Below, piece by piece: positions 48,593-60,315 of a stretch of 64,000 bases of DNA. The notes below the pieces were generated by a model that had not been told where the DNA came from, ran no database searches, and worked only from the letters and a program-made list of their open reading frames with translations. Position 1 is the stretch's first letter, and every line of letters starts with the position of its first letter. The DNA comes from Aldrovandia affinis (Eukaryota; Chordata; Actinopteri; Notacanthiformes; Halosauridae). Both the position numbers and the translations under genes were made by a program. Location: assembly GCA_029706075.1 (NCBI GenBank), contig JAINUG010000011.1:6826001-6890000 (forward strand). The letters are read 5' to 3'.

Positions 48593-50471
48593 TATTATTA
48601 ATTATATTATTGTATTATTATGTTGTTATATGGTATTATTATGTTAGTAGGACAGTCTTTTAAGCTGCATTGTGAAGTTTCAAAGTCACCCCACCATTCA
48701 AAGTCAATGAATCCATGCATCTCGTAAATTATGATTTTAATGTAAAACATATACAAAGTTGAGTCACCCAAAGGTTGATGTAGGACATCTGTACAACCAT
48801 TTGTATGCAACATGTCGGTGTTGTTGATATTTAGATAGCCTTGACAAAAACAAATTCTTAAAAACTTTGCTAATTTTACCAGGGGTTTGGTTCAAGAAAA
48901 CGGCTTAACGAATTAGTTTGAGAGTCAAGGAATATATTGTACAGGGCTATCTGAGTATGGTGTGCCACATTTCAGCCAAATAGGCGATGGAACAGCTAAG
49001 ATTATGATAATAGAATTTTGTACTTTTGAATGGGAGCCATTCTCAAAACCTTTAATAGGGTTTTGCTGGTAGGTATCTGGTATAAATGCATAATATAAAA
49101 AAGTGAGATACCCTTTTCCAGGGAAAATGGCATATCTGATTTGCACAAGCTATGAACATATAATAAAGCACTGTTGTAACATGGATACATGTTTGTAACT
49201 GTATTTGCATATGAAGGCAATACAACAACAAAACATTTTATCAAGGAAAACGGTGTAGCTGTTCACTGACATTGGCAAATATTCAGCCCCCCCTATGTAC
49301 TGTACATACTTTAGAATAATATGCTGTGCTGATTCAAATATCATCAAAGATGGGTTTTTTGTTCCTCCAAATTTGCATACTATTTGCAAACCTGAATAAG
49401 GCCTGGATAAGACTCTCTTTGGCATGTAAAATGGAGGAGAGCACTGTAGGTAAATGTTCACTGCCAGCGCTTTCTCCCGATTCTGCACGCAGGGGCGAAT
49501 TCAGAGAAGGGTTTTTTGTGTTTTTCAGCGTTGGGTATAATGACAAGCTAGGGGTGGCTAACAGCCGGGTGAAGGGATTCACAAGCCCTCAGGTACTCCG
49601 GCTAGCGGAGCAACACTCGAAAAGTGCAGCTTTCTTGTCTTGGTGCTTTGACCCTGCTAAGCGGATTAAAGGTCTCCGGAGGGCTCGCGCGGATCCTAGT
49701 CAGGGGTTGTTCAGTTCTAGACACCCACTCAGAGAGCAAGGGGTGAGCGTACAGTTACACAACTTCCCTCAGATGTGAAATGTGCTCTCTGTTTACAACG
49801 CTTGGGAAAGAGAAAGGAAAAAAAGTCCAATGTGTGAATTTTTTAAAGCTGGCAAACTCTGCTGAAAATGATGGTGACCCCTCTATGGTCTTGTCTGTAC
49901 TAAAGTATCGCTGTAATCAATATGTGCTCTCGAGAGCAGCCAAGCAGGGACCTTTTGTTCCCCCTCACTGGAAATAATGGAAAATTGTTGGTTAGGTTCT
50001 TGCTTGAGTGCAAAACAAGCAGACAGGTCTGTGTTATTGGGAGTTATATTTTGAGTGCACCGTGCTGGTCAGGAGCAGTTTTTTTTCTGAACCAGCGAAT
50101 GACATCCGCAGGGGGTAGGAACACAGAGACTGGCTGGACTGTATTTCGATACTGTTTGGGGTCCCTTTCCTATCATACCCTTCTGACCCAGTGCCATAAG
50201 CTGAAGGCTGGGGTCCCCTAGGTGGAAATCAACACCTTATAACAGGTCAAACGACACCGTCAGTATTAGATTTGGAAAAGGTGGAGCTCTCAGGACTGTG
50301 GTAATGCAGCATTAATGAACATCTACAGGTGACTGTTTGTATTTCACAACAGCATACTTTTGAGGACAGATATATCCCTCATATCACAGATAACCTTCAT
50401 ATATTAAGACTATATGTAAAACATAAACACTACGTGTCCATAATACTACATACAATGTATTTTTTCTGATT

Positions 50472-51059
50472 AAAGGAGCACTCCGACCAAAATCCATAAT
50501 TTAATGATGTACTACTTACTATATGACTTGTCGATCCATCTACATGGGACTGTTTATATTCTTGTGTTTATGTCCATTTCCCTGTGAGCGTCCAAATGTC
50601 AAATAACTACACACCAAGATCACACAGACCAACTGTAATTTGTGTTGTTTCTATAACTCTAACTATAACTATTGAATAATTATGCTATTTTTATTCAATT
50701 CACAGTTCATTTAGCTAATTTTCTCTCACTATCAAAAAGTTAGTTTTTATCTCCTTGCTTGCTGCCAACTTGCTGCTTCACTAGCATTGCTTAAAAAATA
50801 AAGACCTTGCAGGTCAATATTCATCTTTATTTCATTCTCATAATGTCAGTGTGTGGCCAGAAAAGACGTTAAAAGTTAGTCTGGGCTATATTGGTCTGTA
50901 GTTTTTGTGAGTTATTTGATAATTGCCATTTGCACACTCGTGGCTCACAGGGAAACAGACATAAATGCAAAAGTATCAACAATGCCATGTAGATGGATCA
51001 ACAAAACATACTGAGTAGTACATCATTAAACTATGGATTTTGATCAGAGTGCTCCTTTG
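50472..51059. mobile_element. 588-bp inverted-repeat element (MITE-like)
   Basis: AAAGGAGCACTCCGACCAAA at the left pairs with the complement of ...TTTGATCAGAGTGCTCCTTT at the right. The terminal repeats extend about 150-165 bp, diverged to roughly 80% identity, including GATCCATCTACATGG and CATTTCCCTGTGAGC phrases. The middle is unique AT-rich DNA with no ORF. It looks like a non-autonomous DNA transposon of unknown superfamily; TSD unclear. Confidence 0.87.
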
Positions 51060-51099
51060 AGATGGCTGTCTCATTCTTAATTTAGAGGTATACCATTCC

Positions 51100-51245
51100 T
51101 CATTTTTGGTAACTGCCAAAATAAAGGAAACATTTGAGTAAATTAAGGGTTCTGGCAGCTCTGTTATGGTGTGGGGTACATTTTCCTCCTATGGTTTAGG
51201 TCCACTCAACCCCTTAGATTGCAAGGTAAATGCCAATAAATGCAA
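51100..51245 (+). mobile_element. Tc1-like transposon fragment
   Basis: AACTGCCAAAATAAAGGAAA is shared with the relic at 7256. TTATGGTGTGGGGTACATTT and GGTCCACTCAACCCCTTAGA match the middle of the same kind of fish Tc1-like transposase gene (a V-W-G-type strand) as I remember it. About 145 bp survive, with no ends. It abuts the acceptor of the RCC1-like exon by about 120 bp. Confidence 0.65.
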
Positions 51246-51362
51246 AACCAGTTAGTCAGTTACCTATACTTAGCAGTGTACAAGCATCTGTAGTGATATT
51301 GAGAAGCTAATGCAGTTTTGTGCTGTATTTTGATGGAGTGAAAGCGGCTTTGACTGTCACAG

Positions 51363-51584
51363 GTTGGGGGACGGGGGGAAGAAGGTGAAGGACAGGCCTG
51401 TGGAAGTGTTCCTGCCCCTTGGAGAGGTCTGCCCCAGAGGCGCAGAGGTTGCAGAGGGGGCGTCACCTGCGGCGGCAGACACACTTTTGTCTGGACCCGG
51501 TCTGGGGAGGCCTTCGGGTTTGGCAACAACTTCTACGCTCAGCTGGGGTACGACTTCAGGAAAATGGACTTCAAAGAAAACCAG
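51363..51584 (+). CDS. Coding exon of an RCC1-repeat protein, with apparent frameshift
   Basis: A 222-bp exon follows an acceptor TGTCACAG and precedes donor GTACAT. From the phase set by the 43-bp exon it reads LGDGGKKVKDRPVEVFLPLG, the end of one RCC1 blade. From 51461, in another frame, it reads VTCGGRHTFVWTRSGEAFGF and then GNNFYAQLGYDF, the next blade with its CGxxHT and GNNxYxQLG hallmarks. The two frames meet at GGGGG (51456-51460): one missing G would restore a single frame and a phase-0 end. So it is either a true frameshift in a decaying copy, or a base-call or assembly error. The RCC1 spacing across the junction is normal. Gene identity unknown. Confidence 0.72.
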
Positions 51585-51648
51585 GTACATTTACATCCTC
51601 AGGGGAAAAACACATGTATGTATAAACTGTATAAAATACATATAACAT
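51585..51648 (+). other. Start of the next presumed intron
   Basis: Begins with GTACAT after the exon; nothing else. Confidence 0.5.
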
Positions 51649-51666
51649 TGTGTGTGTGTGAGTGTA

Positions 51667-51750
<84 letters not shown>
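51649..51750 (+). repeat. (TG)n microsatellite, about 100 bp
   Basis: Long TG run with two small interruptions (GAGTGTATGCG and TATG), capable of left-handed Z-DNA. It lies within 70 bp of the RCC1-like exon donor. Confidence 0.97.
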
Positions 51751-51758
<8 letters not shown>

Positions 51759-53620
51759 CAGTATATCATGTTTTATGTTTCCATGTAATTTTTTTATTCT
51801 GCGTTCTACATTACTGTTTGAAAACAAAAACAGTTTTAGTAAAAACTACGCCTACAGGATTGCTTGCTGAAAGGTGATTGCCTGTAAAAGTGTAACCTTT
51901 CATTTAAACAGGGAGGGAGAAGACGAACAAGCGCATCTCGCATCTAGCTAAACAAAGTGGGTAATTATTCAGTATGGGGGGAATCCACGCGGGAAAGGAT
52001 GTAGCATTTCATCCAATCAACCTGCCTTTCTTTAAGAAATCCCTAAATTTGTCCTTTAAAACCGACAGTGGTCACAGGGGTTATTAAAGTTTGGGCTATC
52101 ATGAATTTTTTAATTTATCGGTGTAATAAATATGGAACACAATTAGCGAGGCTGGCTAATCACGGCAGTGAGCCTGCCATCTTGAGGGGGCTAAAAAAAG
52201 AGCCTCCATTCCCTCCGTATCCTCAGAGCCATGGTAGTCAAGTGAGCAGGACAACTCTCTCAACTCCAGAATGAAATGTACGGAAATCCCCTGGGATTGA
52301 GGCTGCAATTTATCTCCCTCTGTGGGAAGTTTGTTTGCAGTGGGCCCGGGTTTGCACAGTCACTTTATTTTGCTCTTCACAGTACCCCGAAATACTGCCA
52401 CTCTACAGGTTTCAGTGATGGTTCTGTAACTCGCGGCCTGAGCTGTGCTGCCCTAATAGGCCTTTCTGTCTATCAAGCAATGATTTGTTTCCATCCAAAC
52501 ACATGCCAAACCGAGGTGGTAGTCAATAGTGTGTCCATGATGCAAGTTCTTTTTCTGGACGCTAACGGAGATGGCTTGTTTTAATGACGTGACACATGTG
52601 CACAAACTGTAGGCTGAACCTTGTTTGACTTTTAAATGAAGCTCCCCCTTTGGGGTTTCCGCTATGAGTGCGGACGCTGCGACAGGAATGATCTTTAATC
52701 GGAGCCTTGCGATTCGTGGGTAATCACCCGGTAGCGCTGGTGCACATCTCTCCTACTACAGGGTAATAAAAGCTGTGGTAATTCGGCCAGCCACAGCCTC
52801 TCTCAGGGTGTCTTTTTTTTCCCGAGACTAGTCTGAAGGCCACACCCTTTCAGTTCTGCCGAGAGTTGCTCAATTCTCTCAGGGAATAGGGACTGGACTG
52901 GCACCGAATCAGAACACAGCCACCTCCGGGGGTGAGCGGTCCTCAAAGCGTTCCCGACCGCGAGAGGCCGGCAGGCTGTGATCGAATGCACGGGGTCACA
53001 GGGGTGTAGCTGGGTTCCCCTTACCTCCAAGTCTTGCCTTACCGTGGGCCTCCGAAGGCCCAAAGCCAAGGACAAAGCCAAATTCACTCTCCGGTCTCTT
53101 TGTTGTGGAGGTCCTGCCCGGGCTAGTGCCTCCATGGGCTCAGGATATGATACTGTATATTGTTTTGAAAAGCTGTATGCGTGATGCCCTCAGCCCTAAG
53201 GCCTTTGCAGCGTCACATGGAGAAAGTGGCGGTCAGTGAGATTTTTGAAACAGAATCTCCTTTATCTGGTAGCTGATAAGGTGTTGCTCTGAGCTAGGTA
53301 TTCTGCTTGCACCTGCAACCCCTTTGTCCAAGGCCACTATGGCATTTCACCCACAACAGAAGTCTATTATACGGCCTCCCTATTTAATAGTTTGATCGAC
53401 GTTATTTTAGTGCCACGCTGTTGGGGAAATGTAAGTCTGTGAGCAGCAATGAAAGACAATCTCCTCATAGACAATGGCTTTTTTTAAAATTCCCCAGTGA
53501 GATTGAATGAAGGAAGGGGTACCCACCCTGGTTCTCTGTCTTGGCCTCTTAAATGTATGTCATTCTATTTAATAAATATATCATCCCAGAAATACGAGCT
53601 CAGGGCATTGCGACATTAAT

Positions 53621-53624
<4 letters not shown>
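51751..53624. other. Non-coding DNA, no further RCC1 exon seen
   Basis: I looked for additional RCC1-type exons and found none. The stretch 52890-53150 is GC-rich with CpGs; the 110-residue minus-strand frame there lacks a signature. Confidence 0.4.
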
Positions 53625-53668
<44 letters not shown>

Positions 53669-53775
53669 CAATTTGTATTAATATATTTGTCTATACAGTA
53701 TTTTTGTATTTGTGTGTGCGAGTGTGTGCATGCGTGCGTGTGTGTTTGTGTGTGTGAGTGTGTGCGCGTGTGTGC
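53625..53775 (+). repeat. (TG)n repeats, two blocks
   Basis: A pure TG block of about 44 bp (53625-53668), then a variant TG/CG-containing block at 53711-53775. Confidence 0.95.
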
Positions 53776-55609
53776 CGCTGACACACTTGTTTTCCTGATT
53801 TTTAAACGGTGCATAAATGTGACACACGCGGGCTGGAAAATCCGCCTGCAAACGCCTGTTCAAGCTGAGCGAGCACACTTGTTTGAATGTCATATTTATC
53901 CCCGTATTTTGTCAGAAAATTAACTTTTGCGGCGGAGCTGAGCATATGGCCACAGCTCTCTGGAGATGACAGCCTATCGGAGTGAATGCACGGCGTGGCT
54001 CCTGCCCTCCTCCGCTGGCAGATGCTCTGGGCTTTCCTGCGATTAAGTGGAGATCATCACTGTTTTCTTTGAGCACCGCTGTGCCTTGTTCTCTGAAGTG
54101 TTTTGTTAATCACTGTCTGCCTTCGACAGAAGCTGCCAAAGCTCTCATTAAGTTTGAATTCCGAGATGTCATGCTCGGATGACGGAATTTCATCCTGTTT
54201 CTGGTTGAGTGGGTTTTTTTGTTGTTGTTGTGTGTGTTTTGCCAAGACAAAAGCAGAAAAAAAACCCATTCTAAAGTATATTACCCCCTTCTCTCACAAT
54301 TTGTTCTATATAAACAAAACTTACACCGATACAGTATTTTTCATTGTCCTAAAGTGTTCTCTGGTGCGGGTTGTGTAGCGTCCTCAGAGCAACCTTTCTT
54401 CTCTCATGCGCACGGCTTCCGAGCCGCTCTCTTCTGCATGTTATTAGAAAACGCCTTGAGTCACAGTCAGCGAATGTCAAACATTATTCTTCCCCTACGT
54501 GTGCACGGCGGAACGAAAATGGAGCCCAAACTTCAGCCGGCAGACACTGTTTCAGCAGCTCCGCTCTGCTCCACTCGCTGGAGCAAATGATAATTGGAGC
54601 AAACTCTCCCTGTCATTTTTTATCTTGTTTTATCTGTTTTCTTCTTAAAGAAGAAGAAAACAGGTGTGTGTTTTTGTTAGTTGGGGATTTTTCAATCTCT
54701 CAATAAACAAGCATTGTCAAAAGCACAACTGCCACACTGCCGTAACTGGGCTTGATCTCGACACCAACACAGACGATAATATGATTACAGTGCTCTTCTT
54801 TACCACACTGGAAATAACGGTTAAATACTTTCTTTCATGATAATCGTCTTGAAGGGGAATAACAGCATGACTTTACAGGGATCTTAATGCCTCCATTCTT
54901 CCAGTGCAAAGGGGAGGGGGATAACCTATTTGCAACAACACCCACACATGCACGTTGCTTAGCGCCCCGGTTCGGTTTTTGCCTGTTTTCACTGTTAAGC
55001 CCAGCTCGCTTGTCCTAGCTCAACGATCATGCCGGCACAATAACTGGATAGCATTAGGGAGACTTTGAATGTTGAATGCATTTGCATGTCAAAGCAATCA
55101 CTTGCACCTTGTAAATAAAAATGTGATCCAGTTTATAGCTGGCTGGATATCCCCGGAAGCTGAATCCATCTCCTATTGCTTGCGGTATTAGCAGCACATT
55201 GGCGGTTAACGGATACTCGGCAATGCCAGTTCGCCCTCTGTAAAAACCTGCGCATGCTTGCTTTGTGGAAGACGGGCAGCTCGTTTTGGCGCATAGAATA
55301 GTTAGAAAGTAAAAAATCGCTTAAACCCGCATTTGCAACTGCGTAATGTGCACTCTTCTAAAGGAGTCGGAATGAAATTAGTGCACACTTTCATTAAACC
55401 ATTTTGACACAAAGTGATAGCTGTTTTAGCTGGATTTTTTATTCAGGGGATTAACTCAGAAGAGTGCACAGGAGGAGATTAGCAGCTGATATTATATAAA
55501 TGACATGGTTGATCTTATATCTGCTCCATATTGGGATAGACTGGTATGAAATTGTTTTGAATTCACCATTTTTGTCCTTTCTGAATCCTTTCTTTGAAAC
55601 CAATTTAAT
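53776..55609. other. Non-coding DNA, possible regulatory stretches
   Basis: No exon supported. 53800-54180, 54380-54600 and 55000-55500 are smooth, repeat-free and carry motifs such as ATTTGCAT (55080-55087) and TTCATTAA; possibly conserved. The overlapping frames at 54103-54706 conflict with each other and match no family. Confidence 0.3.
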
Positions 55610-55859
55610 GTGATGAATATACATAACACATTAGCACACTTCTACACGTATCAAAAAATCACAATATTCAAGTATGGGAGTTTAAGAGTACCGCAACGAC
55701 AAGCAACAGCAATGACAAACACCGTGGGGTTGCATATAATAAAAGCCTGCGTCGACACCTGTGTACTTGATTGGAACACTAACACATTGTTCTGGAAGTC
55801 AGGATTTAGCTCCCCATGTGAGAGCAGTATCTTTTCAGTCAGACTGCCGGGTTGGCTTT

Positions 55860-56560
55860 ATTACCAGAGCCGCGGGTGGAGAAAGGGCCAGGAGCAGGGT
55901 CTGCTCCAGGTGGTAACTGAGAGGAAGACCGGCGGGGCGAAGGGAGCGAGGCCACAGCCGAGACTCCCGATACGGGGTCCCTGACCGGAACGTTCATCCG
56001 TCCGTCCTCCCTGGAGGAATGTGCACGGTGCTCGATTCTTTTTCTTCTTTTTCCCTTTCTTCCCTCTTCTCCTCCTGCTTTGGTCTCGGTTCTTCTGAAA
56101 GCTGACGCGTGAGAAGGCAAGCCGCGGTGGGCGGCCAACGATCGGGGGAGGTTGAGGCGACGTTGGAAAGGGCTCGTGCACACATACGCGCGGACACACA
56201 CATGCGTCATGGGGGGAAGCTAATCCGAGCCCCCCGCTTGTTCTGCGCTTCACGGGGAAAAAAAGAGGGGCGATTTAGCACGGGGCGAAACAGAGCCGCC
56301 AGTGTCCGGGAGAGGCTGAGCAGAGGTGACGGGGACGGATCAGGTGCAGCGAGCCTGTATACACACATGCGGGCGGATGTGGACGGAAGAAAGGCTCTTT
56401 CTTACACCAGATAAGCGCTGTTTGAATGGCCCGGTATGAGAGCCCCCCTAGAGCCCGGCGTGTGATATGAACTCAGCGCTGGCAGCTTCCTGACTGCGGT
56501 AGGTATTCGGGGGAGGCCGAGCCACCTCCTTCCACAAACTCTGACCCCCCGGTGTCAGCC
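55860..56560. promoter_or_regulatory. CpG-rich block, possible promoter
   Basis: This 700-bp segment has by far the densest CpGs in the window, such as GGTGACGGGGACGG, GCGCGGACACAC and CATCCGTCCGTCC. Both flanks are AT-rich. In vertebrates such blocks are usually unmethylated promoters. A donor-like site CTGACTGCG|GTAGGT lies at 56498/56499 on the plus strand and could end a non-coding first exon. Frames on both strands overlap without a domain. The direction of any transcription is unknown. A C/T-rich tract at 56033-56090 lies within it. Confidence 0.5.
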
Positions 56561-57467
56561 CCACCTCCGTCCACCAATCGGACCAAATCTTTTACCTTTC
56601 CTACGGAACCTTCCTGCCTCCCGTCTTAACATGATACGTCTGACAAACGAGCTCACTGCATGTATGATGATAGGAAAAGAAACAGGAGAAAAGGAAACAT
56701 AGAACACAGTCACACCGGGCCATGCTGCTTTTATGTACTTGATGAGGAGGTTCACCACACATCTATGTACGTAAAGCGGCTTGTGAGCAAAACATTTTAT
56801 AAGACAAGATTAGAGCATTCATTAGAGCATTTCATCAAATACTTTTATCAGAGGATTTTATCACAGAATTATTATTTTTTTGTTATGCTCAAACCTATTC
56901 TGGACAGTTATTATTATCATTTTTGCCCATTTGCACATTTATCTGAATATATCTGAAAAAAACACTCATATTCATTTATTGATGTAATGTTAATTTCCCA
57001 TTAATGTGAAGATAGATTTTTTGCCGTAATTGAGTGCTGGAGATGTCTGTATTGTGGCTGAACACAATGAGGACCTAATGCTTTCTCAGGTTCGCTCTTA
57101 TTGTGCCTCTCAGTTGGCATGGTGCTGCACCAGTATATATGACCTAAGGTTTATGCTACAGAGGGGAGCAGAAGTGTACATGGACTACTGTGTGAATTTT
57201 GTGGTAGAATAATAATTGGCATAAAAGAATTCTATCAGTGTGATTTGAATAATGATCTCAAAATATATTCCATTTCTGTCCATTTACCCAGATGGATTAT
57301 TGCTGATTGCGACACTTATCTAATGGCTGAATTATTTTTTGCTATTATTCTTTCATTTCACCAACTGCCAATTTCCTCTCAATTAAAGCATGATATTAAT
57401 ACTCATCAGGAGAGACATGGGAAAGACAGTGCCCTATTGCATTCCACTCTTAATGACGACCAGTGCA
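56561..57467. other. Non-coding DNA, no gene seen
   Basis: AT-rich; nothing identifiable. Confidence 0.5.
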
Positions 57468-57690
57468 CGAGTGTGCATGTGCGTGTGTGTATGTATGTGT
57501 GTGTGTATTCATGTGTGTCTGTGTGTATTCAAGTGTGTTTTGGTGATTGTGAATGCATATGTGTATGTCTGTGTCTGTGTTTGAATGTGAGTTTGTGCAT
57601 ATGTGTGTGTGTGTGTGAAAGTGTGTGTGTGTGCGACTGTGTGTGTGTGTGTGTGTGTGTGTGTGCATGTGTATGTGCGTGTGTGTGCAC
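57468..57690 (+). repeat. Imperfect (TG)n array, about 220 bp
   Basis: TG dinucleotides with TATG, TTCATG and GAATG interruptions, ending in a purer run at about 57640-57665. Cys/Val-rich frames are repeat translations. Confidence 0.95.
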
Positions 57691-58343
<653 letters not shown>

Positions 58344-60216
58344 TCTTTCTTATACAGGGCAGCTGTGTTCTTGGGCAGTGCAGATGAACTCAGCATAGCT
58401 CGGGTTTGATGCTGGATGCTAAGCTGCCGTGACTAAATTAAAAATACAATGAGAAAGAGTAAATAAGTGCTGATAAAGGCAAAACACAGATATCAGACTG
58501 AAATCTCATTTTCCCTGGGATATAGCTGCAGTTCACAGGAGTTCCCAGGAGTCCTCATATTTGTTCAAATAGCAGATTGTCAGATGAAATAGTTTTTCTC
58601 ATTTTTTGGGTAAAGCCCAAAATATGTCTTTTAGTTTAATATGGGAGCAGAGCATTTCCAATGAGTTTTTAAGGTAGTAATTGATTTAACAATACAATTC
58701 AATTTCAAAATGAACCATAGATAGTGTTTCTTGTCATAAACTTTATCTATAACTGTCTCGATGAGAACCATAATGCACACATTAAGATAATAGTCCATAA
58801 AATGACAAAGAATAACTGCGCACACACTTGTGTATGCCTCCTGCACATGTGTATGATAGTGTGTTGTTTGCGATCCTTGCACAGAAGCCTGAGCTGCTGT
58901 TCTTCATGCTAGATAGTGAACAGAGTGGCAGCGTGTACTGGAATCTGAAGGTGTAGCCAGGAAGTATCCTCCATCTCATTAGGCTGCGGAAATCCCAGGT
59001 CTAAAACCCAGTGCAGAATGCCGCGCTTTGCCATCGGGGGGGTGTCGGAGTGTCTGACTCGGAAGCCTGTCCTATCATTGGGGGCTGGCCAGAGTAGGCA
59101 GAAGTGCACAAGCCTCCAGTGTAAAATGGGAGTGTGTGTAGTAAGGGCAGAGCAGGATGACAGCTCTTCACAGTTTGATGCAGCAGCTCACTGTGGAACC
59201 CAGAGTAGGTTATGGGTAGTCTGGGCTGTTACTAATTATGACAATTGGGAGATATGGGGGGGCGGGGGGTACTCATTGGCCAATATTGTATTTTATTAAT
59301 ATACTAAAACCCAAGTACTAAGGTATATAATCATACAGATGGAAGGAGAGGGGGCACACACCTCAACTGGGGTTTTCTCTTTGATTGATGTGCCCTATAG
59401 TTTTCTTTACTTGTTTTATGATTAGATAGGGGGTTTTATTATTTTGTTGGCTTTATCTTGTGTACAGCAGCTTTGTCGACCCTGGAGAGGAGAGTCCCCT
59501 CCTTTCCCGGCTTTCCACAACATAAGGAAACCTGAGGCACAGAGATGCAGTGAACACCTGAGATGGTGAACCACCATGTGACCTTTGACCTTTGACCGTT
59601 GTGCATTTTTAGCTTCCTCTTACAGCAGGGCGTCACAGAATCATATTGTATCGCGGTGCTCGTCTTCAGCAGCGGCTTTGCTGCGCCCGTGGTGTTTCCA
59701 GGAATACAACTGGGACTTTAAAGCAGTGTAACTTTGTGCTTTCCTGCGGATAATTTAAGACTTTAACAGTGGTTCAAAAAACACAATGAAAAGAAACACA
59801 TTTCAAATGGCTTACCCAGTAGCCTTAGACGGTACCCCAGGGGTAATAACTGCAGAAGAAATGAATGATAAAAAACAGCCTTGACTAAGATATTTGAAAG
59901 AAATACCATCCTTTTAACCCTTCAATACATTTTCTTTTGCTCACATTGCATCTTTAATATTCTCTTTTTACATGTTCTGTTTTTATTAGAATGCATGCTT
60001 TGCTGATACATTTAATGTTTTCTGACCTAGCGGCTATCAGTACCATCAGCTTTATGTGGGTGTAAACTAAATGCACTGCTATGCACACATCTGCATCAGA
60101 CGGCTTTTATTCCTCTCTTTCTGAGATAATGGAAAACAGCATGATAAGGCTGAATAATAATTTATTATTTAAAACACAAAAAAAAGTGCACCACTTCAGT
60201 TTTCTCGAGGAAGCAC

Positions 60217-60218
<2 letters not shown>
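58344..60218. other. Non-coding DNA, no gene seen
   Basis: No supported exon. A G-rich run (GGGGGGGCGGGGGGT-like) occurs near 59256-59270. Confidence 0.45.
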
Positions 60219-60267
<49 letters not shown>

Positions 60268-60315
60268 GCGCATGCAAGTGCGCGTGTGTGTGTGAGTGTA
60301 TGTATGTGTGTGTGT
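60219..60315 (+). repeat. (TG)n microsatellite with variant tail
   Basis: Pure TG to about 60262, then GCG/CGC-interrupted TG to about 60315. Confidence 0.95.

Larger units (their letters stand above)
44791..51362 (+). other. Transposon-filled intron of the RCC1-like gene
   Basis: The presumed 6,572-bp intron begins GTAAGT and ends in TGTCACAG. It holds a tRNA-SINE, a SINE relic, a 479-bp palindrome, a Tc1-terminus-like piece, a hAT element with a nested MITE, a 588-bp inverted-repeat element and a Tc1 fragment. Between 48245 and 50471 no element is identified. That interval includes an AT array at 48562-48592 and a 150-residue open frame (49326-49778) with no recognised domain. Confidence 0.6.

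Noticed and set aside
49529-49592. Possible extra exon (VGYNDKLGVANSRVKGFTSP) between the two RCC1-like exons
   Set aside because: It has a TTTTTCAG acceptor and GTACTC donor and stays in frame with the 43-bp exon, but splicing it in would destroy the GQLG hallmark that direct joining creates. Its RCC1 likeness is weak.
49326-49778. 150-residue frame as a gene in the RCC1-like intron
   Set aside because: It begins in AT-rich DNA, has no recognised domain, and no start or splice context singles it out.
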